A stretch of 64,000 nucleotides of DNA from Leucaena leucocephala (taxonomy: Eukaryota; Streptophyta; Magnoliopsida; Fabales; Fabaceae): NCBI GenBank assembly GCA_037074615.1, contig CM073522.1, positions 22,070,962 through 22,134,961 on the forward strand, in the 5' to 3' direction. Under the pieces are notes generated by a model. It was not told the origin of the DNA, did no database searches, and was given only the letters and a program-made list of their open reading frames with translations. This document shows positions 1 to 8,533 of this stretch, piece after piece. The position numbers were made by a program, and so were the translations under genes. The stretch's first letter is position 1; the number at the start of each line of letters is the position of its first letter.

Positions 1-73
1 CGCAGTTAAGCGTGCTTAGGCGAGAGTAGTACTGGGATGGGTGACCTCCTGGGAAGTCCTCGTGTTGCACCCC
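1..73 (+). rRNA. 5S rRNA gene, 3' part (cut by window edge), G64A
   Basis: Position 1 corresponds to +47 of the 5S gene and the gene ends at 73. The A at +64 is found elsewhere only in complete genes behind type D spacers, never in satellite monomers. This copy is therefore the remainder of a complete gene that starts 46 nt before the window. The same layout (gene, three monomers, type D spacer) recurs from 5247. Confidence 0.85.
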
Positions 74-397
74 CTTTTTGCCTCCGAAATCCGTGCGAGT
101 CCAAACTCCGCAGTTAAGCGTGCTTGGGCGAGAGTAGTACTGGGATGGGTGACCTCCTGGGAAGTCCTCGTGTTGCACCCCCTTTTTGCCTCCGAAATCC
201 GTGCGAGTCCAACCTCCGCAGTTAAGCGTGCTTGGGCGAGAGTAGTACTATGATGGGTGACCTCCTGGGAAGTCCTCGTGTTGCACCCCCTTTTTGCCTC
301 CGAAATCCGTGCGAGTCCAAACTCCGCAGTTAAGCGTGCTTGGACGAGAGTAGTACTAGGATGGGTGACCTCCTGGGAAGTCCTCGTGTTGCACCCC
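74..397 (+). repeat. 108-bp 5S-derived satellite, 3 copies
   Basis: Three monomers, each a 30-nt spacer followed by the 5S segment +42..+119. Copy 1 has G80, copy 2 has A43C and G81T, copy 3 has G66A. This three-copy pattern recurs in the other short arrays that join two D genes. Confidence 0.95.
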
Positions 398-428
398 TTT
401 TGGGGCTGCTAAAATCCGTGCGAGTCCA

Positions 429-504
429 AATCCGCAGTAAAGAGTGGTGGGGCGACAGTAGGGCAACGATGAGCAGCCAATAGGAATTCCTCGCATTGCA
501 CACC
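429..504 (+). pseudogene. degenerate 5S fragment inside the long spacer
   Basis: The 76 nt align with +42 to +119 of the 5S gene with two one-base gaps and about two-thirds identity by eye. Conserved anchors are TCCGCAG, GGGCGA and TTGCA near the 3' end. Box C is badly damaged (CGATGAGCAGCC in place of GGATGGGTGACC), so no Pol III promoter remains. An equivalent fragment lies at -138 to -63 of every complete gene. It begins at the same 5S position (+42) as the satellite monomers, which ties the origin of the two together. Confidence 0.8.
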
Positions 505-566
505 TGGTCTTTTATGACGTGATCCGCATGGTCCCTAATGTAAGTATTGATTGCGATCTCCCTGTC
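505..566 (+). promoter_or_regulatory. 5' flank of 5S gene, type D
   Basis: In Arabidopsis, 5S transcription is helped by a TATA-like element near -28, GC near -12 and C at -1. Here C is present at -1, GC is at -14/-13, and only a weak AT-rich stretch (TAATGTAA, -31 to -24) occupies the TATA place. No TATATA is seen. Promoter activity is inferred from position and not shown. Confidence 0.55.
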
Positions 567-685
567 GGGTGCGATCATACCAGCACTAATGCACCGGATC
601 CCATCAGAACTCCGCAGTTAAGCGTGCTTAGGCGAGAGTAGTACTGGGATGGGTGACCTCCTGGGAAGTCCTCGTGTTGCACCCC
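567..685 (+). rRNA. 5S rRNA gene (type D, G64A)
   Basis: Structural RNA of the large ribosomal subunit, transcribed by RNA polymerase III from an internal promoter bound by TFIIIA. The copy is 119 nt long. Its 5' GGGTGC can pair with the 3' GCACCC as helix I. Box A, the intermediate element and box C lie at about +50 to +97, and a T5 run follows at 687..691. The gene contains a BamHI site (GGATCC) at +30 that the satellite monomers lack. G at +64 is replaced by A, inside box A and probably opposite C15 in helix II, so this may be a minor or non-functional variant. The start is set by homology to plant 5S rRNA. Confidence 0.93.
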
Positions 686-2953
686 CTTTTTGCCTCCGAA
701 ATCCGTGCGAGTCCAAACTCCGCAGTTAAGCGTGCTTGGGCGAGAGTAGTACTAGGATGGGTGACTTCCTGGGAAGTCCTCGTGTTGCACCCCCTTTTTG
801 CCTCCGAAATCCGTGCGAGTCCAACCTCCGCAGTTAAGCGTGCTTGGGCGAGAGTAGTACTGGGATGGGTGACCTCCTGGGAAGTCCTCGTGTTGCACCC
901 CCTTTTTGCCTCCGAAATCCGTGCGAGTCCAAACTCCGCAGTTAAGCGTGCTTGGGCGAGAGTAGTACTAGGATGGGTGACCTCATGGGAAGTCCTCGTG
1001 TTGCACCCCCTTTTTGCCTCCGAAATCCGTGCGAGTCCAAACTCCGCAGTTAAGCGTGCTTGGGCGAGAGTAGTACTGGGATGGGTGACCTCCTGGGAAG
1101 TCCTCGTGTTGCACCCCTTTTTTGCCTCCGAAATCCGTGCGAGTCCAAACTCCGCAGTTAAGCGTGCTTGGCCGAGAGTAGTACTAGGATGGGTGACCTC
1201 CTGGGAAGTCCTCGTGTTGCACCCCCTTTTTGCCTCCGAAATCCGTGCGAGTCCAACCTCCGCAGTTAAGCGTGCTTGGGCGAGAGTAGTACTGGGATGG
1301 GTGACCTCCTGGGAAGTCCTCGTGTTGCACCCCCTTTTTGCCTCCGAAATCCGTGCGAGTCCAAACTCCGCAGTTAAGCGTGCTTGGGCGAGAGTAGTAC
1401 TGGGATGGGTGACCTCCTGGGAAGTCCTCGTGTTGCACCCCCTTTTTGCCTCCGAAATCCGTGCGAGTCCAAACTCCGCAGTTAAGCGTGCTTGGGCGAG
1501 AGTAGTACTGGGATGGGTGACCTCCTGGGAAGTCCTCGTGTTGCACCCCCTTTTTGCCTCCGAAATCCGTGCGAGTCCAAACTCCGCAGTTAAGCGTGCT
1601 TGGGCGAGAGTAGTACTGGGATGGGTGACCTCCTGGGAAGTCCTCGTGTTGCACCCCTTTTTTGCCTCCGAAATCCGTGCGAGTCCAAACTCCGCAGTTA
1701 AGCGTGCTTGGGCGAGAGTAGTACTAGGATGGGTGACCTCCTGGGAAGTCCTCGTGTTGCACCCCCTTTTTGCCTCCGAAATCCGTGCGAGTCCAAACTC
1801 CGCAGTTAAGCGTGCTTGGGCGAGAGTAGTACTAGGATGGGTGACCTCCTGGGAAGTCCTCGTGTTGCACCCCCTTTTTGCCTCCGAAATCCGTGCGAGT
1901 CCAAACTCCGCAGTTAAGCGTGCTTGGGCGAGAGTAGTACTAGGATGGGTGACCTCCTGGGAAGTCCTCGTGTTGCACCCCCTTTTTGCCTCCGAAATCC
2001 GTGCGAGTCCAAACTCCGCAGTTAAGCGTGCTTGGGCGAGAGTAGTACTAGGATGGGTGACCTCCTGGGAAGTCCTCGTGTTGCACCCCCTTTTTGCCTC
2101 CGAAATCCGTGCGAGTCCAACCTCCGCAGTTAAGCGTGCTTGGGCGAGAGTAGTACTGGGATGGGTGACCTCCTGGGAAGTCCTCGTGTTGCACCCCCTT
2201 TTTGCCTCCGAAATCCGTGCGAGTCCAAACTCCGCAGTTAAGCGTGCTTGGGCGAGAGTAGTACTGGGATAGGTGACCTCCTGGGAAGTCCTCGTGTTAC
2301 ACCCCCTTTTTGCCTCCGAAATCCGTGCGAGTCCAAACTCCGCAGTTAAGCGTGCTTGGGCGAGAGTAGTACTGGGATGGGTGACCTCCTGGGAAGTCCT
2401 CGTGTTGCACCCCCTTTTTGCCTCCGAAATCCGTGCGAGTCCAAACTCCGCAGTTAAGCGTGCTTGGGCGAGAGTAGTACTAGGATGGGTGACCTCATGG
2501 GAAGTCCTCGTGTTGCACCCCCTTTTTGCCTCCGAAATCCGTGCGAGTCCAAACTCCGCAGTTAAGCGTGCTTGGGCGAGAGTAGTACTGGGATGGGTGA
2601 CCTCCTGGGAAGTCCTCGTGTTGCACCCCTTTTTTGCCTCCGAAATCCGTGCGAGTCCAAACTCCGCAGTTAAGCGTGCTTGGCCGAGAGTAGTACTAGG
2701 ATGGGTGACCTCCTGGGAAGTCCTCGTGTTGCACCCCCTTTTTGCCTCCGAAATCCGTGCGAGTCCAAACTCCGCAGTTAAGCGTGCTTGGGCGAGAGTA
2801 GTACTAGGATGGGTGACCTCCTGGGAAGTCCTCGTGTTGCACCCCCTTTTTGCCTCCGAAATCCGTGCGAGTCCAACCTCCGCAGTTAAGCGTGCTTGGG
2901 CGAGAGTAGTACTAGGATGGGTGACCTCCTGGGAAGTCCTCGTGTTGCACCCC
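686..2953 (+). repeat. 108-bp 5S-derived satellite, 21 copies
   Basis: Order of variants by copy: 1 A80+C92T; 2 A43C; 3 C95A; 4 T6; 5 G66C; 6 A43C; 7-8 G80; 9 T6; 10-13 A80; 14 A43C; 15 G85A+G113A; 16 G80; 17 C95A; 18 T6; 19 G66C; 20 A80; 21 A43C+A80. The series C95A, T6, G66C occurs twice (copies 3-5 and 17-19). The array looks like a seven-copy array into which a block from a Y-to-D array was inserted by unequal crossing-over. Confidence 0.95.
687..691 (+). terminator. Pol III T5 terminator of 5S gene
   Basis: Five T on the coding strand directly after the 5S 3' end, flanked by C and G. Runs of four or more T terminate RNA polymerase III. The same T5 (T6 in some copies) follows the complete genes and nearly every satellite monomer. 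The last monomer before each long spacer has only T4. Confidence 0.75.
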
Positions 2954-2984
2954 TTTTGGGGCTGCTAAAATCCGTGCGAGTCCA

Positions 2985-3060
2985 AATCCGCAGTAAAGAG
3001 TGGTGGGGCGACAGTAGGGCAACGATGAGCAGCCAATAGGAATTCCTCGCATTGCACACC
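2985..3060 (+). pseudogene. degenerate 5S fragment in type Y spacer
   Basis: Same degenerate +42..+119 fragment as at 429..504 and identical to it by eye, so the relic is shared by both spacer types and predates their split. Confidence 0.8.
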
Positions 3061-3122
3061 TGGTCTTTTATGACGTGATCCGCATGGTCCCTAATGTAAG
3101 TATTGAATGCGATCTCCCTGTA
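3061..3122 (+). promoter_or_regulatory. 5' flank of 5S gene, type Y
   Basis: Same flank as type D except T-16A and C-1A. Loss of C at -1 removes a base reported to favour 5S transcription in Arabidopsis, so type Y genes may start less efficiently. This is an inference. Confidence 0.5.
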
Positions 3123-3241
3123 GGGTGCGATCATACCAGCACTAATGCACCGGATCCCATCAGAACTCCGCAGTTAAGCGTGCTTGGGCGAGAGTAGTAC
3201 TGGGATGGGTGACCTCCTGGGAAGTCCTCGTGTTGCACCCC
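3123..3241 (+). rRNA. 5S rRNA gene (type Y, consensus)
   Basis: Complete 119-nt copy with the window consensus: G64, C67, G80, intact box A and box C. This is the reference sequence against which variants in the other entries are named. It lies behind an A at -1. Confidence 0.96.
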
Positions 3242-5077
3242 CTTTTTGCCTCCGAAATCCGTGCGAGTCCAAACTCCGCAGTTAAGCGTGCTTGGGCGAG
3301 AGTAGTACTAGGATGGGTGACCTCCTGGGAAGTCCTCGTGTTGCACCCCCTTTTTGCCTCCGAAATCCGTGCGAGTCCAACCTCCGCAGTTAAGCGTGCT
3401 TGGGCGAGAGTAGTACTAGGATGGGTGACTTCCTGGGAAGTCCTCGTGTTGCACCCCCTTTTTGCCTCCGAAATCCGTGCGAGTCCAACCTCCGCAGTTA
3501 AGCGTGCTTGGGCGAGAGTAGTACTGGGATGGGTGACCTCCTGGGAAGTCCTCGTGTTGCACCCCCTTTTTGCCTCCGAAATCCGTGCGAGTCCAAACTC
3601 CGCAGTTAAGCGTGCTTGGGCGAGAGTAGTACTAGGATGGGTGACCTCCTGGGAAGTCCTCGTGTTGCACCCCCTTTTTGCCTCCGAAATCCGTGCGAGT
3701 CCAACCTCCGCAGTTAAGCGTGCTTGGGCGAGAGTAGTACTGGGATGGGTGACCTCCTGGGAAGTCCTCATGTTGCACCCCCTTTTTGCCTCCGAAATCC
3801 GTGCGAGTCCAAACTCCGCAGTTAAGCGTGCTTGGGCGAGAGTAGTACTGGGATGGGTGACCTCCTGGGAAGTCCTCGTGTTGCACCCCCTTTTTGCCTC
3901 CGAAATCCGTGCGAGTCCAAACTCCGCAGTTAAGCGTGCTTGGGCGAGAGTAGTACTGGGATGGGTGACCTCCTGGGAAGTCCTCGTGTTGCACCCCTTT
4001 TTTGCCTCCGAAATCCGTGCGAGTCCAAACTCCGCAGTTAAGCGTGCTTGGGCGAGAGTAGTACTAGGATGGGTGACCTCCTGGGAAGTCCTCGTGTTGC
4101 ACCCCCTTTTTGCCTCCGAAATCCGTGCGAGTCCAAACTCCGCAGTTAAGCGTGCTTGGGCGAGAGTAGTACTAGGATGGGTGACCTCCTGGGAAGTCCT
4201 CGTGTTGCACCCCCTTTTTGCCTCCGAAATCCGTGCGAGTCCAAACTCCGCAGTTAAGCGTGCTTGGGCGAGAGTAGTACTAGGATGGGTGACCTCCTGG
4301 GAAGTCCTCGTGTTGCACCCCCTTTTTGCCTCCGAAATCCGTGCGAGTCCAACCTCCGCAGTTAAGCGTGCTTGGGCGAGAGTAGTACTAGGATGGGTGA
4401 CCTCCTGGGAAGTCCTCGTGTTGCACCCCCTTTTTGCCTCCGAAATCCGTGCGAGTCCAACCTCCGCAGTTAAGCGTGCTTGGGCGAGAGTAGTACTGGG
4501 ATGGGTGACCTCCTGGGAAGTCCTCGTGTTGCACCCCCTTTTTGCCTCCGAAATCCGTGCGAGTCCAAACTCCGCAGTTAAGCGTGCTTGGGCGAGAGTA
4601 GTACTGGGATAGGTGACCTCCTGGGAAGTCCTCGTGTTACACCCCCTTTTTGCCTCCGAAATCCGTGCGAGTCCAAACTCCGCAGTTAAGCGTGCTTGGG
4701 CGAGAGTAGTACTGGGATGGGTGACCTCCTGGGAAGTCCTCGTGTTGCACCCCCTTTTTGCCTCCGAAATCCGTGCGAGTCCAAACTCCGCAGTTAAGCG
4801 TGCTTGGGCGAGAGTAGTACTGGGATGGGTGACCTCCTGGGAAGTCCTCGTGTTGCACCCCCTTTTTGCCTCCGAAATCCGTGCGAGTCCAACCTCCGCA
4901 GTTAAGCGTGCTTGGGCGAGAGTAGTACTATGATGGGTGACCTCCTGGGAAGTCCTCGTGTTGCACCCCCTTTTTGCCTCCGAAATCCGTGCGAGTCCAA
5001 ACTCCGCAGTTAAGCGTGCTTGGACGAGAGTAGTACTAGGATGGGTGACCTCCTGGGAAGTCCTCGTGTTGCACCCC
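3242..5077 (+). repeat. 108-bp 5S-derived satellite, 17 copies
   Basis: Variants by copy: 2 A43C+C92T; 3 A43C; 5 A43C plus a private G-to-A at 3770; 7 T6; 8-10 A80; 11-12 A43C; 13 G85A+G113A; 16 A43C+G81T; 17 G66A. The G81T then G66A pair marks the approach to a D spacer. Confidence 0.95.
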
Positions 5078-5246
5078 TTTTGGGGCTGCTAAAATCCGTG
5101 CGAGTCCAAATCCGCAGTAAAGAGTGGTGGGGCGACAGTAGGGCAACGATGAGCAGCCAATAGGAATTCCTCGCATTGCACACCTGGTCTTTTATGACGT
5201 GATCCGCATGGTCCCTAATGTAAGTATTGATTGCGATCTCCCTGTC
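5078..5246 (+). other. 169-nt 5S intergenic spacer, type D
   Basis: Type D spacer with C at -1. Confidence 0.92.
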
Positions 5247-5365
5247 GGGTGCGATCATACCAGCACTAATGCACCGGATCCCATCAGAACTCCGCAGTTA
5301 AGCGTGCTTAGGCGAGAGTAGTACTGGGATGGGTGACCTCCTGGGAAGTCCTCGTGTTGCACCCC
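5247..5365 (+). rRNA. 5S rRNA gene (type D, G64A)
   Basis: Complete copy with A at +64. It matches the cut gene at 1..73, shifted by 5292. Confidence 0.92.
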
Positions 5366-5689
5366 CTTTTTGCCTCCGAAATCCGTGCGAGTCCAAACTC
5401 CGCAGTTAAGCGTGCTTGGGCGAGAGTAGTACTGGGATGGGTGACCTCCTGGGAAGTCCTCGTGTTGCACCCCCTTTTTGCCTCCGAAATCCGTGCGAGT
5501 CCAACCTCCGCAGTTAAGCGTGCTTGGGCGAGAGTAGTACTATGATGGGTGACCTCCTGGGAAGTCCTCGTGTTGCACCCCCTTTTTGCCTCCGAAATCC
5601 GTGCGAGTCCAAACTCCGCAGTTAAGCGTGCTTGGACGAGAGTAGTACTAGGATGGGTGACCTCCTGGGAAGTCCTCGTGTTGCACCCC
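5366..5689 (+). repeat. 108-bp 5S-derived satellite, 3 copies
   Basis: Same three-copy pattern as 74..397 (G80; A43C+G81T; G66A). Confidence 0.95.
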
Positions 5690-5858
5690 TTTTGGGGCTG
5701 CTAAAATCCGTGCGAGTCCAAATCCGCAGTAAAGAGTGGTGGGGCGACAGTAGGGCAACGATGAGCAGCCAATAGGAATTCCTCGCATTGCACACCTGGT
5801 CTTTTATGACGTGATCCGCATGGTCCCTAATGTAAGTATTGATTGCGATCTCCCTGTC
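5690..5858 (+). other. 169-nt 5S intergenic spacer, type D
   Basis: Type D spacer, equivalent to 398..566 in the tandem duplication. Confidence 0.92.
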
Positions 5859-5977
5859 GGGTGCGATCATACCAGCACTAATGCACCGGATCCCATCAGA
5901 ACTCCGCAGTTAAGCGTGCTTAGGCGAGAGTAGTACTGGGATGGGTGACCTCCTGGGAAGTCCTCGTGTTGCACCCC
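5859..5977 (+). rRNA. 5S rRNA gene (type D, G64A)
   Basis: Complete copy with A at +64, equivalent to the gene at 567 shifted by 5292. Confidence 0.92.
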
Positions 5978-8245
5978 CTTTTTGCCTCCGAAATCCGTGC
6001 GAGTCCAAACTCCGCAGTTAAGCGTGCTTGGGCGAGAGTAGTACTAGGATGGGTGACTTCCTGGGAAGTCCTCGTGTTGCACCCCCTTTTTGCCTCCGAA
6101 ATCCGTGCGAGTCCAACCTCCGCAGTTAAGCGTGCTTGGGCGAGAGTAGTACTGGGATGGGTGACCTCCTGGGAAGTCCTCGTGTTGCACCCCCTTTTTG
6201 CCTCCGAAATCCGTGCGAGTCCAAACTCCGCAGTTAAGCGTGCTTGGGCGAGAGTAGTACTAGGATGGGTGACCTCATGGGAAGTCCTCGTGTTGCACCC
6301 CCTTTTTGCCTCCGAAATCCGTGCGAGTCCAAACTCCGCAGTTAAGCGTGCTTGGGCGAGAGTAGTACTGGGATGGGTGACCTCCTGGGAAGTCCTCGTG
6401 TTGCACCCCTTTTTTGCCTCCGAAATCCGTGCGAGTCCAAACTCCGCAGTTAAGCGTGCTTGGCCGAGAGTAGTACTAGGATGGGTGACCTCCTGGGAAG
6501 TCCTCGTGTTGCACCCCCTTTTTGCCTCCGAAATCCGTGCGAGTCCAACCTCCGCAGTTAAGCGTGCTTGGGCGAGAGTAGTACTGGGATGGGTGACCTC
6601 CTGGGAAGTCCTCGTGTTGCACCCCCTTTTTGCCTCCGAAATCCGTGCGAGTCCAAACTCCGCAGTTAAGCGTGCTTGGGCGAGAGTAGTACTGGGATGG
6701 GTGACCTCCTGGGAAGTCCTCGTGTTGCACCCCCTTTTTGCCTCCGAAATCCGTGCGAGTCCAAACTCCGCAGTTAAGCGTGCTTGGGCGAGAGTAGTAC
6801 TGGGATGGGTGACCTCCTGGGAAGTCCTCGTGTTGCACCCCCTTTTTGCCTCCGAAATCCGTGCGAGTCCAAACTCCGCAGTTAAGCGTGCTTGGGCGAG
6901 AGTAGTACTGGGATGGGTGACCTCCTGGGAAGTCCTCGTGTTGCACCCCTTTTTTGCCTCCGAAATCCGTGCGAGTCCAAACTCCGCAGTTAAGCGTGCT
7001 TGGGCGAGAGTAGTACTAGGATGGGTGACCTCCTGGGAAGTCCTCGTGTTGCACCCCCTTTTTGCCTCCGAAATCCGTGCGAGTCCAAACTCCGCAGTTA
7101 AGCGTGCTTGGGCGAGAGTAGTACTAGGATGGGTGACCTCCTGGGAAGTCCTCGTGTTGCACCCCCTTTTTGCCTCCGAAATCCGTGCGAGTCCAAACTC
7201 CGCAGTTAAGCGTGCTTGGGCGAGAGTAGTACTAGGATGGGTGACCTCCTGGGAAGTCCTCGTGTTGCACCCCCTTTTTGCCTCCGAAATCCGTGCGAGT
7301 CCAAACTCCGCAGTTAAGCGTGCTTGGGCGAGAGTAGTACTAGGATGGGTGACCTCCTGGGAAGTCCTCGTGTTGCACCCCCTTTTTGCCTCCGAAATCC
7401 GTGCGAGTCCAACCTCCGCAGTTAAGCGTGCTTGGGCGAGAGTAGTACTGGGATGGGTGACCTCCTGGGAAGTCCTCGTGTTGCACCCCCTTTTTGCCTC
7501 CGAAATCCGTGCGAGTCCAAACTCCGCAGTTAAGCGTGCTTGGGCGAGAGTAGTACTGGGATAGGTGACCTCCTGGGAAGTCCTCGTGTTACACCCCCTT
7601 TTTGCCTCCGAAATCCGTGCGAGTCCAAACTCCGCAGTTAAGCGTGCTTGGGCGAGAGTAGTACTGGGATGGGTGACCTCCTGGGAAGTCCTCGTGTTGC
7701 ACCCCCTTTTTGCCTCCGAAATCCGTGCGAGTCCAAACTCCGCAGTTAAGCGTGCTTGGGCGAGAGTAGTACTAGGATGGGTGACCTCATGGGAAGTCCT
7801 CGTGTTGCACCCCCTTTTTGCCTCCGAAATCCGTGCGAGTCCAAACTCCGCAGTTAAGCGTGCTTGGGCGAGAGTAGTACTGGGATGGGTGACCTCCTGG
7901 GAAGTCCTCGTGTTGCACCCCTTTTTTGCCTCCGAAATCCGTGCGAGTCCAAACTCCGCAGTTAAGCGTGCTTGGCCGAGAGTAGTACTAGGATGGGTGA
8001 CCTCCTGGGAAGTCCTCGTGTTGCACCCCCTTTTTGCCTCCGAAATCCGTGCGAGTCCAAACTCCGCAGTTAAGCGTGCTTGGGCGAGAGTAGTACTAGG
8101 ATGGGTGACCTCCTGGGAAGTCCTCGTGTTGCACCCCCTTTTTGCCTCCGAAATCCGTGCGAGTCCAACCTCCGCAGTTAAGCGTGCTTGGGCGAGAGTA
8201 GTACTAGGATGGGTGACCTCCTGGGAAGTCCTCGTGTTGCACCCC
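5978..8245 (+). repeat. 108-bp 5S-derived satellite, 21 copies
   Basis: Same copy number and variant order as 686..2953, including the doubled C95A-T6-G66C series. It is a recent duplicate of that array. Confidence 0.95.
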
Positions 8246-8414
8246 TTTTGGGGCTGCTAAAATCCGTGCGAGTCCAAATCCGCAGTAAAGAGTGGTGGGG
8301 CGACAGTAGGGCAACGATGAGCAGCCAATAGGAATTCCTCGCATTGCACACCTGGTCTTTTATGACGTGATCCGCATGGTCCCTAATGTAAGTATTGAAT
8401 GCGATCTCCCTGTA
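8246..8414 (+). other. 169-nt 5S intergenic spacer, type Y
   Basis: Type Y spacer with A at -1. Confidence 0.92.
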
Positions 8415-8533
8415 GGGTGCGATCATACCAGCACTAATGCACCGGATCCCATCAGAACTCCGCAGTTAAGCGTGCTTGGGCGAGAGTAGTACTGGGATGG
8501 GTGACCTCCTGGGAAGTCCTCGTGTTGCACCCC
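8415..8533 (+). rRNA. 5S rRNA gene (type Y, consensus)
   Basis: Complete consensus copy, equivalent to the gene at 3123 shifted by 5292. Confidence 0.96.

Larger units (their letters stand above)
398..566 (+). other. 169-nt 5S intergenic spacer, type D
   Basis: This spacer separates the last monomer from the next complete gene. It has three parts: a diverged version of the monomer spacer (398..428), a degenerate 5S fragment (429..504) and a 62-nt 5' flank (505..566). Type D means C at -1 and T at -16 relative to the gene. It contains one EcoRI site (GAATTC). The other 45 long spacers have the same length and order, so only differences are noted for them. Confidence 0.93.
2954..3122 (+). other. 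169-nt 5S intergenic spacer, type Y
   Basis: First type Y spacer. It differs from type D in the 5' flank by A at -16 and A at -1. The preceding monomer carries A43C and not the G66A that usually precedes a D spacer. Confidence 0.93.

Noticed and set aside
398..566. Cassandra-type retrotransposon (LTRs carrying a 5S-like segment) as source of the relic or the monomers
   Set aside because: I see no primer-binding site, polypurine tract, LTR ends or target-site duplication. The relic is in register with the gene at +42 and +119 and recurs only as part of the 5S unit.
505..566. TGACGTGA (ACGT-core, bZIP-like) in the 5' flank
   Set aside because: An eight-base match in a Pol III gene flank, repeated only because the spacer is repeated. 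No support for a regulatory role.
330..578. Recurrent 82-codon reading frames on the - strand beginning inside each 5S gene
   Set aside because: They run antisense to the 5' end of the 5S gene and the long spacer. Their recurrence comes from the repeat, with no start context and no recognisable domain.
686..2953. CRISPR-like layout (78-nt repeat, 30-nt spacer)
   Set aside because: The 30-nt spacers are all the same, the repeats are 5S rRNA, and there are no cas genes.
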